DNA of 26,347 nt from assembly GCA_046302855.1 (NCBI GenBank), contig JBKCHH010000064.1:1-26347 (forward strand), read 5' to 3'. The translations under genes were made by a program, and so were the position numbers. The notes under the pieces are model-generated. The model saw only the letters and a program-made list of their open reading frames with translations. It was not told where the DNA came from and made no database searches. Source of the DNA: JBKCHH01 sp046302855 (GTDB lineage Bacteria > Pseudomonadota > Alphaproteobacteria > Rickettsiales > UBA8987). This document shows positions 1-8,258 of this stretch, piece by piece. Every line of letters begins with the position of its first letter. Positions within the stretch are counted from its first letter, which is position 1.

Positions 1-633
1 GAGAAGGGCAGTTTTGTGGTTTACCCATCGCACGGGGTTGGATTAATTAAGGGGGTTGAAACGCAAAAAATTGCCGGCACAGATTTAAAGGTTTATGTAA
101 TAGAGTTTGAAAAGGATAGAATGACGCTAAAAATCCCCTCCTCAAGGGCAGGGAAATCTGGCATTAGGCAGTTATCTTCTGTTGCCCAGTTAGTTCAGGT
201 AAAAAAAACTCTAAAGGGCAAGTCTAGAACTAAAAAAGGTATGTGGAGCAAGCGGGCTAAGGAGTATGAGCAGAAAATTAACTCTGGCGATATTATTCTA
301 CTAGCTGAAGTGGTAAGAGATTTACATAAGAATGTGGATGATCCAGATAGATCTTACAGTGAAAGAATCATCTATGAAAACGCCATCAACAGGCTAGCTG
401 GCGAAATGGCAACTGTTTATGAAATAAAGCACGAAGAGGCAATTAAAGATATTATAGAAAATATAGTTGTAGATAAAAAAGTAAAAAAACCAGAAGATTT
501 AATCCCACTAAAAGATTTAGAAGAGGCAGACGAATTCGCTGAATTTGACGATGAGCACAAGGATGAAGATGACGAAGACGATGATTTACCAGAGTTAGAT
601 GATCTAGAAGACGACGAAGATGATGGGAAGTAG
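1..633 (+). CDS. carD: CarD/CdnL-family RNA polymerase-binding transcription regulator (5' end cut by window)
   Basis: The reading frame is open from base 1 and reads EKGSFVVYPSHGVG, which is the start of the CarD RNAP-interaction (Tudor-like) domain, so the true start codon lies just upstream. GTG at 16 is internal, not the start. CarD proteins bind the RNAP beta subunit and stabilise open complexes at rRNA and other promoters. The first ~60 residues hold the beta-rich module (VYPSHGVG, VIEFEKDRMTLKIP). Residues ~75-155 form the helical DNA-binding part, with the DPDRSYSERIIYENA helix. The last ~35 residues are almost all Asp/Glu, an acidic tail that ordinary ~165-170 aa CarD/CdnL proteins lack. 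The gene converges on dapE with a gap of only 5 nt. Family assignment is secure; the function of the tail is unknown. Confidence 0.93.
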   Translation, partial: EKGSFVVYPSHGVGLIKGVETQKIAGTDLKVYVIEFEKDRMTLKIPSSRAGKSGIRQLSSVAQLVQVKKTLKGKSRTKKGMWSKRAKEYEQKINSGDIILLAEVVRDLHKNVDDPDRSYSERIIYENAINRLAGEMATVYEIKHEEAIKDIIENIVVDKKVKKPEDLIPLKDLEEADEFAEFDDEHKDEDDEDDDLPELDDLEDDEDDGK

Positions 634-638
634 TTTTT

Positions 639-1784
639 CTACTCCCGCCCCTCATTAAAGCCCAATATTATCCTTTTATAAACATCCTTTAGCTTGTTTA
701 TTTCATCTATTTTTATGCGTTCATCTACCTTATGGGCAGTTTCGTTTGAAAAGCCAAGCTCTAAAACTGGGGCGTATTTATGAATAAACCTTGCATCTGA
801 AGTTCCCCCCGCAGTTGAAATTTCTGGCTTTTTGCCCATTTCATCAAAAATAGCGTCACTTACTATGCTAATTAATTCTTTAGGGTTGTTAAAAAAACTT
901 TCACTTGCTGGAGCGAAAGAAATCTCAAATTTACTGGTATATTTTTCAACCGTTTCTTTAATTAGTTTTTTTAATGAATCTGAACTTTGCATATCATTAA
1001 ACCTTATATTCACCTGCGCGCTGGCGATTTCTGGAATAATATTGCTAACCTTATTGCCAACATCAATAGTGGTAATTTCTAGGTTAGATTTTTCAAAAAA
1101 ATCATTACCATTATCAAGGTTTATAGAAATTAAATCATTTAAAATTTTAACTAGAATCGTGTTTGGATTTTCAGCTAGTTTTGGGTAGGCAACATGGCCC
1201 TGCACGCCCTTTACCTTAATTACAGCAGTTAAACTACCACGCCTGCCTATTTTTATTGTATCACCCGCTAGTTTAGTAGAGGTTGGCTCGCCAACTATGC
1301 AGGCATCTATTTTTGCCATATTGGCGTAGATATATTCTAGCATTTTTGCGGTGCCGTGAGTGGCATCGCCCTCTTCATCTATAGTTAAAAGATAGCTTAT
1401 GTTTAGCTTTGGATTTTCTTTTAAGGCTTCAAAACCGGCAATTAAAAAGCAGGCAATGGCGGCCTTCATATCACTGGCACCCCTGCCATACAAATAGCCC
1501 TTATGCTCTTTTGGGGTAAAGGGGGGAAAGCTCCAAGATTTTTCATCGCCAAATGGCACAACATCTAAATGCCCTGCAAAGCAAAGGTTGTGTTTTTTAT
1601 CTGCGTTAATTTCGGCATATAAATTTAATATTTCCCTTTTTTTATCATCCACAAAGCCTTTTTTAGTAACGCTAAAGCCGTTTTTTTTAAGCAAATCTTC
1701 AACATATTCAACCACGCCAAAAGAATGTGGAGTAATTGAGGGAAAGGCAATTAAATCTTTAGCAAGGGCAAGGGAGAGGGACAT
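639..1784 (-). CDS. dapE: succinyl-diaminopimelate desuccinylase (M20 peptidase family)
   Basis: The 381-residue product matches the usual DapE length. DapE hydrolyses N-succinyl-LL-2,6-diaminopimelate to LL-DAP and succinate in the lysine/meso-DAP route, so it feeds peptidoglycan synthesis. Visible M20 metal and catalytic motifs, in order, are GHLDVVPFGD (first zinc His and catalytic Asp), GRGASDMKAA (bridging Asp), TIDEEGDATHGT (the Glu-Glu pair with catalytic base and zinc ligand), VGEPTS, and a C-terminal GGTSDARF segment followed by a late His (ETAHKVDE). The start is the ATG at 1784, and the next gene (rnc) is divergent 51 nt away. Other M20 amidohydrolases such as ArgE are possible, but the motif set and length fit DapE best. 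Confidence 0.93.
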   Translation of the reverse strand: MSLSLALAKDLIAFPSITPHSFGVVEYVEDLLKKNGFSVTKKGFVDDKKREILNLYAEINADKKHNLCFAGHLDVVPFGDEKSWSFPPFTPKEHKGYLYGRGASDMKAAIACFLIAGFEALKENPKLNISYLLTIDEEGDATHGTAKMLEYIYANMAKIDACIVGEPTSTKLAGDTIKIGRRGSLTAVIKVKGVQGHVAYPKLAENPNTILVKILNDLISINLDNGNDFFEKSNLEITTIDVGNKVSNIIPEIASAQVNIRFNDMQSSDSLKKLIKETVEKYTSKFEISFAPASESFFNNPKELISIVSDAIFDEMGKKPEISTAGGTSDARFIHKYAPVLELGFSNETAHKVDERIKIDEINKLKDVYKRIILGFNEGRE

Positions 1785-1835
1785 GGTTTAAAAAAATTTA
1801 TAGATTATAATGCAAATATTATAATAATTAACTAT

Positions 1836-2567
1836 ATGAAAGCCAAGCCTAATAAAGAACAAATTTTGCAATTAAAATCTCCATTAAAGTTATTAGAGAA
1901 GAAGATTGGTTATCGCTTTAAAGAAAAGGCATTGCTACTAACGGCAATAACCCACTCTAGCTCGCTTGGGGTAAACAAAAAACAAGAAAAAATTAATAGT
2001 CACTACGAAAGGCTAGAGTTTTTGGGCGACGCGGTTTTACAACTAATAATTTCTAAACAGTTATATGACACCTTTCCTAGTGAAAATGAAGGTAGCCTTG
2101 CCAAAAGAAGGGCAAATATAGTATGTGGTAAAAACTTGGCAGAAATTGCTGAAGGTTTGGGTTTGCAAGAATTTATAATGCTTAGCACCCATGAAATAAA
2201 AAATTTTAATCGCTCTAAACAATCAATATTAGAAGATGTGATGGAGGCATTAATTGGTGCCGTTTATTTAGATAGTAATTATAGTAAAACTCAAAAATTT
2301 GTATTAAAGTTATTTGCTAGCAAAATTACGCAAGATATTGATTTGCTAATGGATGACCCCAAAAGTGCTCTGCAAGAATGGGTGCAGGGTTTAGGATTGC
2401 CAGTTCCTAATTATGAGGTTTTATCACAAACCGGTAGCCAGCATCAGCCAGAATTTGTGGTAAAGGTAAGCGTTGTAGGCAAGGGCTCTGCCACAGCTAA
2501 TGGAAAATCTAAAAAAGAGGCACAAAAAAATTCGGCAATAGAGTTTTTGAAGAAGAATGTTAGGTAA
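1836..2567 (+). CDS. rnc: ribonuclease III
   Basis: The 243-residue product is the double-strand-specific endoribonuclease that processes rRNA precursors and structured mRNAs. The N-terminal catalytic domain carries the signature ERLEFLGDAVL (residues 58-68), with the catalytic E61/D65 pair. A second acidic pair lies in ILEDVMEALIGAVYLD. The C-terminal double-stranded RNA-binding domain starts near DPKSALQEWVQGLGLP and ends with the KSKKEAQKNSAIEFL helix. The ATG at 1836 is the first in frame. In many alphaproteobacteria rnc lies beside lepB, era or recO; here its neighbours are dapE and a PfkB kinase, so that cluster is not conserved. Confidence 0.97.
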   Translation: MKAKPNKEQILQLKSPLKLLEKKIGYRFKEKALLLTAITHSSSLGVNKKQEKINSHYERLEFLGDAVLQLIISKQLYDTFPSENEGSLAKRRANIVCGKNLAEIAEGLGLQEFIMLSTHEIKNFNRSKQSILEDVMEALIGAVYLDSNYSKTQKFVLKLFASKITQDIDLLMDDPKSALQEWVQGLGLPVPNYEVLSQTGSQHQPEFVVKVSVVGKGSATANGKSKKEAQKNSAIEFLKKNVR

Positions 2568-2584
2568 ATATTTTGTTATTTAAT

Positions 2585-3607
2585 TCAACCCAAATCCTTT
2601 AACACCTGTGCAGGTAAGTCTTTTAAAGATTTAAGAGGTCTAGCCCCTATATATCTTAAGGTTTCAGAGGCAGCATAGCTTGCAATATTGCCACAGATAG
2701 AAAAATTATACCCTTGCGTATAGCCATACAAAAAGCCAGCGGCGTATAAATCACCCGCACCGGTTACATCATAGACCTCATCACAATGTTTTACATCTAT
2801 CATATAGATTTTTTTATTGTTGATGATGTAAGAGCCTTCCTCGCTCATAGTCATTACAGAAATTGAACATAAATCGGCTAGTTTTTTTATAATCTCATCC
2901 CTATCATTGGTTTGCAGTAGGGCTTCAACCTCGTGAATATTGCCAATAAATATTTTGGCATGGTCTTTTATTATCTTTAAAAAATCATCCCTATGCCTTA
3001 GCACACATTCTGGGTCAGATAAGGTAATGGCTATTTCTACCTTATTTTCTTCAGCTATTTTAATTGCCTTTTTAATGGCGTTTCTTGCCTTTTCACTATC
3101 TAGTAAATAGCCCTCAATTAACAAAACTTTAGAATCAGCGATGGTTTTTGCGTCAATATCTTCTTCCGCAAATTCGCTACTTACCCCTAGATAGGTTGCC
3201 ATGGATCTTTCAATTTTAGAAGATTCATCATCTTCATTGGTTCTGGTTATAATAATAATGCTTCTGGCAGTTGCTTTGTTTGTGGCTGGCAGAGAGTGGA
3301 AAAACACATCGTTTTTTACTAGGTCATCTGCAAATAGTTTGCCGAAATAATCGTTCCCCACCTTACCAATAAAGGCAGATTTACCGCCAAGGCTTGCAAA
3401 CCCCACCATACTATTAGCAACTGAACCGCCACTACATTCGGTAGAAGAACTAATTGAACGATACAGGGTGCTAACTTCATCTTCTGAAACCAACTTCATT
3501 CTGCCTAAACGCAGGTGATGAGTTTTTAAAAAATCGTGGCTTTTATAGCAAAGAATATCCACAATAGAGTTGCCAATACCAACTACGCCGTATTTTTTTT
3601 CTGTCAT
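2585..3607 (-). CDS. PfkB-family carbohydrate/adenosine kinase
   Basis: This is a 340-residue ribokinase-fold sugar or nucleoside kinase. The N-terminal PfkB region contains GIGNSIVDILCY, the substrate lid/binding part GGSVANSMVGFASLGGKSAFIGKVGNDYFG, and the C-terminal PfkB signature DVTGAGDLYAAGFLYG, with the anion hole GAGD and catalytic base D286. Overall architecture (SGGSVANS, DPECVLRHRDDFLKII, NIHEVEALL) resembles the adenosine-kinase-like proteins common in alphaproteobacteria. The true substrate (adenosine, fructose, ribose or other) cannot be decided from sequence alone. It converges on rnc with a 17-nt gap. The start ATG at 3607 is supported by the conserved N-terminal strand beginning a few residues later. 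Confidence 0.88.
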   Translation of the reverse strand: MTEKKYGVVGIGNSIVDILCYKSHDFLKTHHLRLGRMKLVSEDEVSTLYRSISSSTECSGGSVANSMVGFASLGGKSAFIGKVGNDYFGKLFADDLVKNDVFFHSLPATNKATARSIIIITRTNEDDESSKIERSMATYLGVSSEFAEEDIDAKTIADSKVLLIEGYLLDSEKARNAIKKAIKIAEENKVEIAITLSDPECVLRHRDDFLKIIKDHAKIFIGNIHEVEALLQTNDRDEIIKKLADLCSISVMTMSEEGSYIINNKKIYMIDVKHCDEVYDVTGAGDLYAAGFLYGYTQGYNFSICGNIASYAASETLRYIGARPLKSLKDLPAQVLKDLG

Positions 3608-3723
3608 TTTTAATATATATTTTGCTCACTATTACTTTTTTTTTTAGAAAAGCAAATATAGATTTAAAAACCCCCTTCCGCAAATTGTTGAAAATAATAT
3701 AAATGAAGAAACCCATATAAAAT

Positions 3724-4323
3724 ATGAACGGATTTTTAGACATTCAATTTCCAAGTGAAATTGCCTATGGTAGCCAATCTTCCATTGGCTACTCTACCCT
3801 TGTGCAAAAAAGCATTTCTGGTAAAGAGCAAAGAAACATTAATTGGCTTTACCCTAAATATTCTTTTAATTTGGCTCCTGCCATAAACTCTAAGGCAGAT
3901 TTAGATAAGATAATTGCCTTTTTCCACATAGTGCAGGGCAAGGCTTATAGCTTTCGTTTTCGCGATTTTTCAGATTTTTCTGTTTTGGGTGGTAAAATAG
4001 CCAATGGAGACGGGGTAAAAATCAAGTTTCAATTAAAGAAAATCTATAGTGTTGGCACAAATACTAGAGAAAGAATTATTAGCAAAATTGAAGTTGGGAG
4101 CGTAAATATTTATCTAGATGATATTTTGCAAAATCCCAGCCAATATACGCTAAACTATTTAAGCGGAGAAATAACCTTCAACACCGCCCCAGCCATTAAT
4201 AAAGTAATAAAGGCAGATTTTAATTTTGATGTTCAGGCAAGGTTTAATACGGATAATCTAAGCCACATTTTAAATTCGCACAACTATAGAGTAGTAGAAA
4301 AAATAGAGCTGGTGGAGGTGTAA
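3724..4323 (+). CDS. DUF2460 (TIGR02217-type) distal tail protein, gene-transfer-agent gp12-like
   Basis: The 199-residue product begins with the conserved DUF2460 pattern: a FLDIQFPSEIAYGS start, then the EQRNINW block. That block is followed by YSFNLAPAI and the FFHIVQGKAYSFRFRDFSD segment typical of phage and gene-transfer-agent tail proteins. In Rhodobacter capsulatus GTA the equivalent gene is g12, coding for the distal tail protein, and it normally sits with g11, g13, g14 and g15. Here no other structural phage or GTA gene is adjacent; the next gene is an outer-membrane barrel after a palindromic repeat. The gene is full length with no frameshift, so it seems maintained. Family recognition is from memory of the motif order, without a profile search. 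Confidence 0.85.
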   Translation: MNGFLDIQFPSEIAYGSQSSIGYSTLVQKSISGKEQRNINWLYPKYSFNLAPAINSKADLDKIIAFFHIVQGKAYSFRFRDFSDFSVLGGKIANGDGVKIKFQLKKIYSVGTNTRERIISKIEVGSVNIYLDDILQNPSQYTLNYLSGEITFNTAPAINKVIKADFNFDVQARFNTDNLSHILNSHNYRVVEKIELVEV

Positions 4324-4337
4324 TTTAATAGGTAGAA

Positions 4338-4461
4338 GTCATTGCGAGGAGCTTTAGCTCCGAGGCAATCCACAACAATTGTGTTTCTTGCAAAAACTAC
4401 TTTGAGACCCAAGCTCTACCTTGTTTATGTATTGCTTCTTCGCTTCGCTTATCGCAATGAC
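4338..4461. repeat. dispersed palindromic element, copy A (Rickettsia palindromic element-like)
   Basis: The element is bounded by a perfect 10-bp inverted repeat: GTCATTGCGA at 4338-4347 and TCGCAATGAC at 4452-4461. Inside are further small hairpins, e.g. GGAGCTTTAGCTCC at 4348-4361, followed by GCAATCCAC. A second copy with the same left end lies at 9358-9495. The right flank carries TGAGAATTGGTATAA (4466-4480), which recurs inverted at 18973-18987. The element fills the gap between the tail gene and the barrel gene. It also contains an open frame in phase with the barrel gene. Such GTCATTGCGAG...GCAATCC repeats are known from Rickettsiales and other host-associated bacteria. Confidence 0.8.
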
Positions 4462-4536
4462 GATATGAGAATTGGTATAATTAATACTTTATTAACCTTT
4501 ATATATTACAGATTGGTTAAACTAACCATTAATTTT

Positions 4537-5259
4537 ATGGAAAAATCCATATCAAAAACCACGCCACAAAACAAAAAATCTAAACTTATAAAGATTCTTT
4601 GGCTGATAGCCTTTGCAATACTAGTTGTTTTTTTCCCTATTGATAATCGCTTAAACGCCTTGGCAGAAATTAGAATTGAGCCAAAGGTTGGCACGCAAGG
4701 TGTGGGGCTAGATGTTTCACAAAAATTTAGCGTCGTTGGCTTAAGGCTTTCTAATAACTATTTGAATTTAAACAAGAAAGATGATGTTAGCGATATTTCT
4801 TATAAGGTAGATGCAAAAATGCTAAATGTTGGCCTATTACTTGATGTTTATCCATTAACCGATGGGCTTCGTTTAACTGCGGGTGGCTTTTATAGTAATA
4901 ATGATGTTGATTTAAAGGCTAATCTTAACGGACCTATCAAAATAGGTACTGTAAATTTTACAACCAGTGAGGTTGGCACTTTTGATGGTTCTTTTAAGCA
5001 AAAGAGTAAATTTTCACCCTATGTTGGTTTTGGAACAAGTAAATCTTATAAGTTCTTAGGTGGGCTTGGGCTTAACTTTGATGTTGGGGCAAGGTTTGCT
5101 GGAAATTATGATGTAAATTTAAAATCAAGTGGTGGCACTTTAAGTGGTAATCCAACCCTTGAAAATCAAATTAAAGCAGAAGAAGATAGTATTAAAGATG
5201 ACCTTAAAAGGTTAAAATTTTACCCTGTAGTTTCTTTTGGCTTAACTTTAGCTTTTTAA
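4537..5259 (+). CDS. outer-membrane beta-barrel protein of unknown function
   Basis: The 240-residue product has a hydrophilic Lys-rich N-terminus, a hydrophobic segment (LIKILWLIAFAILVVFF) and a plausible signal peptidase site after NALA. The mature part has alternating beta-strand character, and the chain ends in a terminal Phe (SFGLTLAF), a classic outer-membrane barrel insertion signal. The pattern YPLTDGLRLTAGGFYSNN ... VGTFDGSFKQKSKFSPYVGFG ... FDVGARFAGNYDV ... KFYPVVSFGL resembles a common proteobacterial small barrel family. I chose ATG 4537 because the signal peptide follows it. The frame is open back to 4342 through the palindromic repeat, but that part has no protein-like features. 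Ligand or role is unknown. Confidence 0.78.
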   Translation: MEKSISKTTPQNKKSKLIKILWLIAFAILVVFFPIDNRLNALAEIRIEPKVGTQGVGLDVSQKFSVVGLRLSNNYLNLNKKDDVSDISYKVDAKMLNVGLLLDVYPLTDGLRLTAGGFYSNNDVDLKANLNGPIKIGTVNFTTSEVGTFDGSFKQKSKFSPYVGFGTSKSYKFLGGLGLNFDVGARFAGNYDVNLKSSGGTLSGNPTLENQIKAEEDSIKDDLKRLKFYPVVSFGLTLAF

Positions 5260-5265
5260 GAAGGG

Positions 5266-5293
5266 TTGACAAAGGTATAGAGAATTATATTAT
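5266..5293 (+). promoter_or_regulatory. sigma70-like promoter for acs
   Basis: A perfect TTGACA (5266-5271), a 16-nt spacer and TATTAT (5288-5293) lie just after the stop of the barrel gene. The acs start codon at 5315 is only 21 nt beyond the -10 box, so the leader would be about 15 nt long. There is no clear Shine-Dalgarno sequence before that ATG. Confidence 0.6.
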
Positions 5294-5314
5294 TTTTCTA
5301 TATATTGTTTTTCT

Positions 5315-7246
5315 ATGCTCTCCTTCCCACCCTCATACTATTCCCGCAAACCAACATATAATAAGGAAGAATTTTCTGGCCTTTATAAAGATTCTATTGA
5401 AAAGCCTTCTGAATTCTGGGCTAAAATGGCAGATAGTTTAGATTGGTTTAAAAAGTTTGATGAGGTTTCAAACACTAATTTTGCCAAAGAAAACCTATCT
5501 ATTGAGTGGTTTAAAGGGGGCAAGCTAAATGTTTCTTATAACTGTATTGATAGGCATCTGCCCCAAAAAGCCAACCAGCCAGCCTTAATTTGGGAGGGCG
5601 ACAACCCAAACAATTCCAAAACCATTACCTATCAAGAACTGCATGATGAAGTATGTAGATTTGCCAATATCTTAAATGATTTGGGAGTAAAAAAGGGCGA
5701 TAGGGTGGTTATTTATCTGCCGATGATTTTAGAATCTGCCTTTGCGATGCTGGCTTGCAGCCGTATTGGGGCAATTCACTCAGTTGTATTTGCTGGCTTT
5801 TCACCAGAAGCCCTGCGTGGTAGAATCGAAGATTTGCAAGCAACCTTTCTAATTACCGCCAACTACAGCTATCGTGGTGGCAAAAAAATTAACTTAAAAG
5901 AAAATGTTGATGCGGCAATAAAGCTCCTTTCCCCCAACCCCATAAAAAAGACGATTGTGGTTGATAATGGTGAGGTGGCAAAAATTGGCAAAAATGAAGT
6001 ATCTTATAATCAGCTTCGCTCTAAAGCCTTGCCAAACTTTACGCCAGTTGCAATGGACGCAGAAGACCCGTTATTTATTCTCTACACTTCTGGCTCAACA
6101 GGCAAGCCAAAGGGGGTTTTACACTCAACGGCTGGCTATTTACTCTATGCCAGTTTAACTCATAAAATTGCCTTTGCCATAAAAGAGGGGGAAGTGTTTT
6201 TTTGCACGGCCGATGTGGGCTGGATAACTGGCCATTCTTATGTTGTTTACGCCCCCTTATGTAATGGCATAACTAGCGTAATTTTTGAAGGGATTCCAAC
6301 CTATCCAGACTATTCAAGATACTGGCAAATTGTTGATAAGTATGGGGTAGATGTTTTTTATACCGCCCCTACTGCCCTTCGCTCTTTAATGAAAATGGGG
6401 GAAAGTTGGGTTAATAAAGCATCGCTAAAATCACTAAAGGTTTTGGGAACTGTGGGGGAGCCAATCAATCCCGAAGTTTGGCTTTGGTATCACAAAAATG
6501 TGGGGAAAGAAAAATGCCCCATCATTGATACTTGGTGGCAAACAGAAACAGGTGGCTTTGTAATTACCCCTATTGCTGGAATTTCAACCTTAAAACCAGG
6601 TTTTGCCGGCAAGCCCTTTTTTGGCATTAAGGCAGGTTTAGTAAATAGCAAAAACGAAGAGTTTACAGGTGAGGGGGTAGGCAACTTATGTATTGATAAT
6701 TCTTGGCCGGGGCAGGCTAGAACCCTGTATAATAATCACGCTAAATTCTATGACACTTACTTTTCTACCTATGCTAATAAATTCTTTAGTGGTGATGGGG
6801 CAATGAGGGATAAAGACTCAGACTATCAAATAACCGGCAGGGTAGATGATATTATAAAGGTAAGTGGGCATAAGATTGGCACAGCTGAAGTAGAAAGTGC
6901 CCTTGTTTTAGACCATCGCGTGGCAGAATCTGCCGTAGTTGGCTTTCCACATGAAATAAAGGGGCAGGGAATTTTTGCCTTTGTGATTTTAAAGAATGGA
7001 ATTGAATTAAGCGAAGTAATAAAGCAAGATTTAATTAATCTGGTAGCAAAAGAAATTTCGCCCATCGCCAAGCCAGATAAGATAATATTTACGCCAGACT
7101 TGCCAAAAACTAGATCTGGCAAAATTATGCGTAGAATTCTTAGAAAAATTGCCGAAGGCGAAAGAAAAGATTTTGGCGACATCCGCACCCTTAACAACCC
7201 AGAAATAGTGGATTTATTGTTAGGCATTGTTAACAGTAAATCTTGA
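5315..7246 (+). CDS. acs: acetyl-CoA synthetase (AMP-forming)
   Basis: The 643-residue enzyme activates acetate with ATP and CoA to acetyl-CoA via acetyl-AMP. Visible ANL-superfamily motifs are the P-loop YTSGSTGKPKGVLHSTAGY (near residue 257), the WWQTETGGF motif A5 block, the hinge region ITGRVDDIIKVSGHKIGTAEVE, and the C-terminal PKTRSGKIMRRIL with catalytic lysine K603 (the residue acetylated by Pat-type enzymes elsewhere). The N-terminal Acs cap (FWAKMADSLDWFKKFDEV) and the length separate it from propionyl-CoA synthetase and shorter acyl-CoA ligases. No acetate kinase or phosphotransacetylase gene is nearby. It has its own strong promoter. Confidence 0.96.
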   Translation: MLSFPPSYYSRKPTYNKEEFSGLYKDSIEKPSEFWAKMADSLDWFKKFDEVSNTNFAKENLSIEWFKGGKLNVSYNCIDRHLPQKANQPALIWEGDNPNNSKTITYQELHDEVCRFANILNDLGVKKGDRVVIYLPMILESAFAMLACSRIGAIHSVVFAGFSPEALRGRIEDLQATFLITANYSYRGGKKINLKENVDAAIKLLSPNPIKKTIVVDNGEVAKIGKNEVSYNQLRSKALPNFTPVAMDAEDPLFILYTSGSTGKPKGVLHSTAGYLLYASLTHKIAFAIKEGEVFFCTADVGWITGHSYVVYAPLCNGITSVIFEGIPTYPDYSRYWQIVDKYGVDVFYTAPTALRSLMKMGESWVNKASLKSLKVLGTVGEPINPEVWLWYHKNVGKEKCPIIDTWWQTETGGFVITPIAGISTLKPGFAGKPFFGIKAGLVNSKNEEFTGEGVGNLCIDNSWPGQARTLYNNHAKFYDTYFSTYANKFFSGDGAMRDKDSDYQITGRVDDIIKVSGHKIGTAEVESALVLDHRVAESAVVGFPHEIKGQGIFAFVILKNGIELSEVIKQDLINLVAKEISPIAKPDKIIFTPDLPKTRSGKIMRRILRKIAEGERKDFGDIRTLNNPEIVDLLLGIVNSKS

Positions 7247-7264
7247 AGTGGTATAATATTTTCT

Positions 7265-7340
7265 TGGCAGGAGAGACAGGGCTCGAACCTGCAACCCTCG
7301 GTTTTGGAGACCGATACTCTACCAATTGAGCTACTCTCCT
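7265..7340 (-). tRNA. tRNA-Trp (CCA anticodon)
   Basis: On the minus strand a full cloverleaf folds. The acceptor is AGGAGAG/CTCTCCT, with a D-arm GCTCAATTGGTAGAGT, an anticodon stem-loop TCGGT-CTCCAAA-ACCGA giving anticodon CCA, and a T-arm GCAGG-TTCGAGC-CCTGT. The discriminator is G and the 3' CCA is encoded (7265-7267). It stands alone between acs and xseB instead of in the tRNA-Trp-secE-nusG arrangement common in proteobacteria. Confidence 0.97.
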
Positions 7341-7440
7341 ACTATTTAGCCCGCCCTAATAGCCCTAAAGGCAGTTAAAGTAAAGTTTAATATAAACTTT
7401 TCCTTGCATCTAGAGTAATAGAAATTTAATTAATTCGTCT

Positions 7441-7683
7441 ATGACAGAAAAACTATCAGACGAGCAAATAGAAAAGCTATCATTCGAGCAGGCATTAACA
7501 AGGCTAGAGCAAATAATTGCTGAAATGGAAAAGGGCGGGCTAAACTTAGAGGGCTCAATAGCCTCTTACGATATAGGGATAAAACTAAAAAAACACTGTG
7601 AAAAAAAGCTAAAGGAAGCAACCCTAAAGGTAGAAAAAATCTTAGTGGATAATGATGGCGTGGTTAAAACTCAAGATTTTTAA
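7441..7683 (+). CDS. xseB: exodeoxyribonuclease VII small subunit
   Basis: The 80-residue product has the XseB core: SFEQALTRLEQIIAEMEKGGLNLEGSIASYDIGIKL, an antiparallel helical pair, followed by a charged helix. XseB joins XseA to form exonuclease VII, which degrades single-stranded DNA from both ends. Its stop codon overlaps the rnhB start (TAATG), so translation of the two is probably coupled. xseA is not in the window. Confidence 0.93.
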   Translation: MTEKLSDEQIEKLSFEQALTRLEQIIAEMEKGGLNLEGSIASYDIGIKLKKHCEKKLKEATLKVEKILVDNDGVVKTQDF

Positions 7684-8258
7684 TGATTAGTTTCGAAATA
7701 GAAAACTCTCTGCAGGGAATTATAGCGGGGGTAGATGAGGCTGGAAGAGGTCCAGTAGCAGGGCCAGTGGTAGCGGGGGCGGTAATTATAAACAACAAAA
7801 ACCTTAATCTACAAATTAACGATTCCAAAAAACTATCCGCCAAAAAAAGGGAGGAGCTATTTAGCTTTATTACCAGCAATTATATCTATTCCTACAGTAT
7901 TGTTCGCAATAATATTATCGATGAAATTAATATCCTGCAGGCAACAAAACTAGCTATGAGGCAGGCGGTTATGGGTCTTTCTACAAAACCACAACATGTT
8001 TTAATAGATGGTAATCAAAAGATTAATTTAGCTGATAATTTTATAGAACATACGATTATTAAGGGTGATGAGAAATCCTTTTCTATAGCCGCTGGCTCCA
8101 TTGTTGCTAAGGTGATTAGAGATAGAATTATGCAAGAGCTAGATGCCAAATACCCACAATATCTGTGGCAAAAAAATAAGGGCTACCCCACCAAAGAACA
8201 TTTTGAAATGATAAAAAAGCATGGAGTAACGCCCTACCATCGCTTAAGTTTTTTATAG
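7683..8258 (+). CDS. rnhB: ribonuclease HII
   Basis: The 191-residue type 2 RNase H removes ribonucleotides from RNA-DNA hybrids. The N-terminal signature GVDEAGRGPVAGPVVAGAVI carries the catalytic D18-E19 pair and the GRG ribonucleotide-recognition motif. LIDGNQKI supplies a third acidic residue, and the SIVAKVIRDRIM helix the fourth. The YPTKEHFEMIKKHGVTPYHRLSF C-terminal stretch is typical of RnhB. The start codon shares one base with the xseB stop. The 3' end overlaps the convergent rlmE gene by 6 nt. Confidence 0.96.
   Translation: MISFEIENSLQGIIAGVDEAGRGPVAGPVVAGAVIINNKNLNLQINDSKKLSAKKREELFSFITSNYIYSYSIVRNNIIDEINILQATKLAMRQAVMGLSTKPQHVLIDGNQKINLADNFIEHTIIKGDEKSFSIAAGSIVAKVIRDRIMQELDAKYPQYLWQKNKGYPTKEHFEMIKKHGVTPYHRLSFL

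Noticed and set aside
4342..4536. N-terminal extension of the outer-membrane protein gene
   Set aside because: It is made of the palindromic repeat and spacer. The signal peptide begins at the ATG at 4537, so I treat the upstream frame as chance openness.
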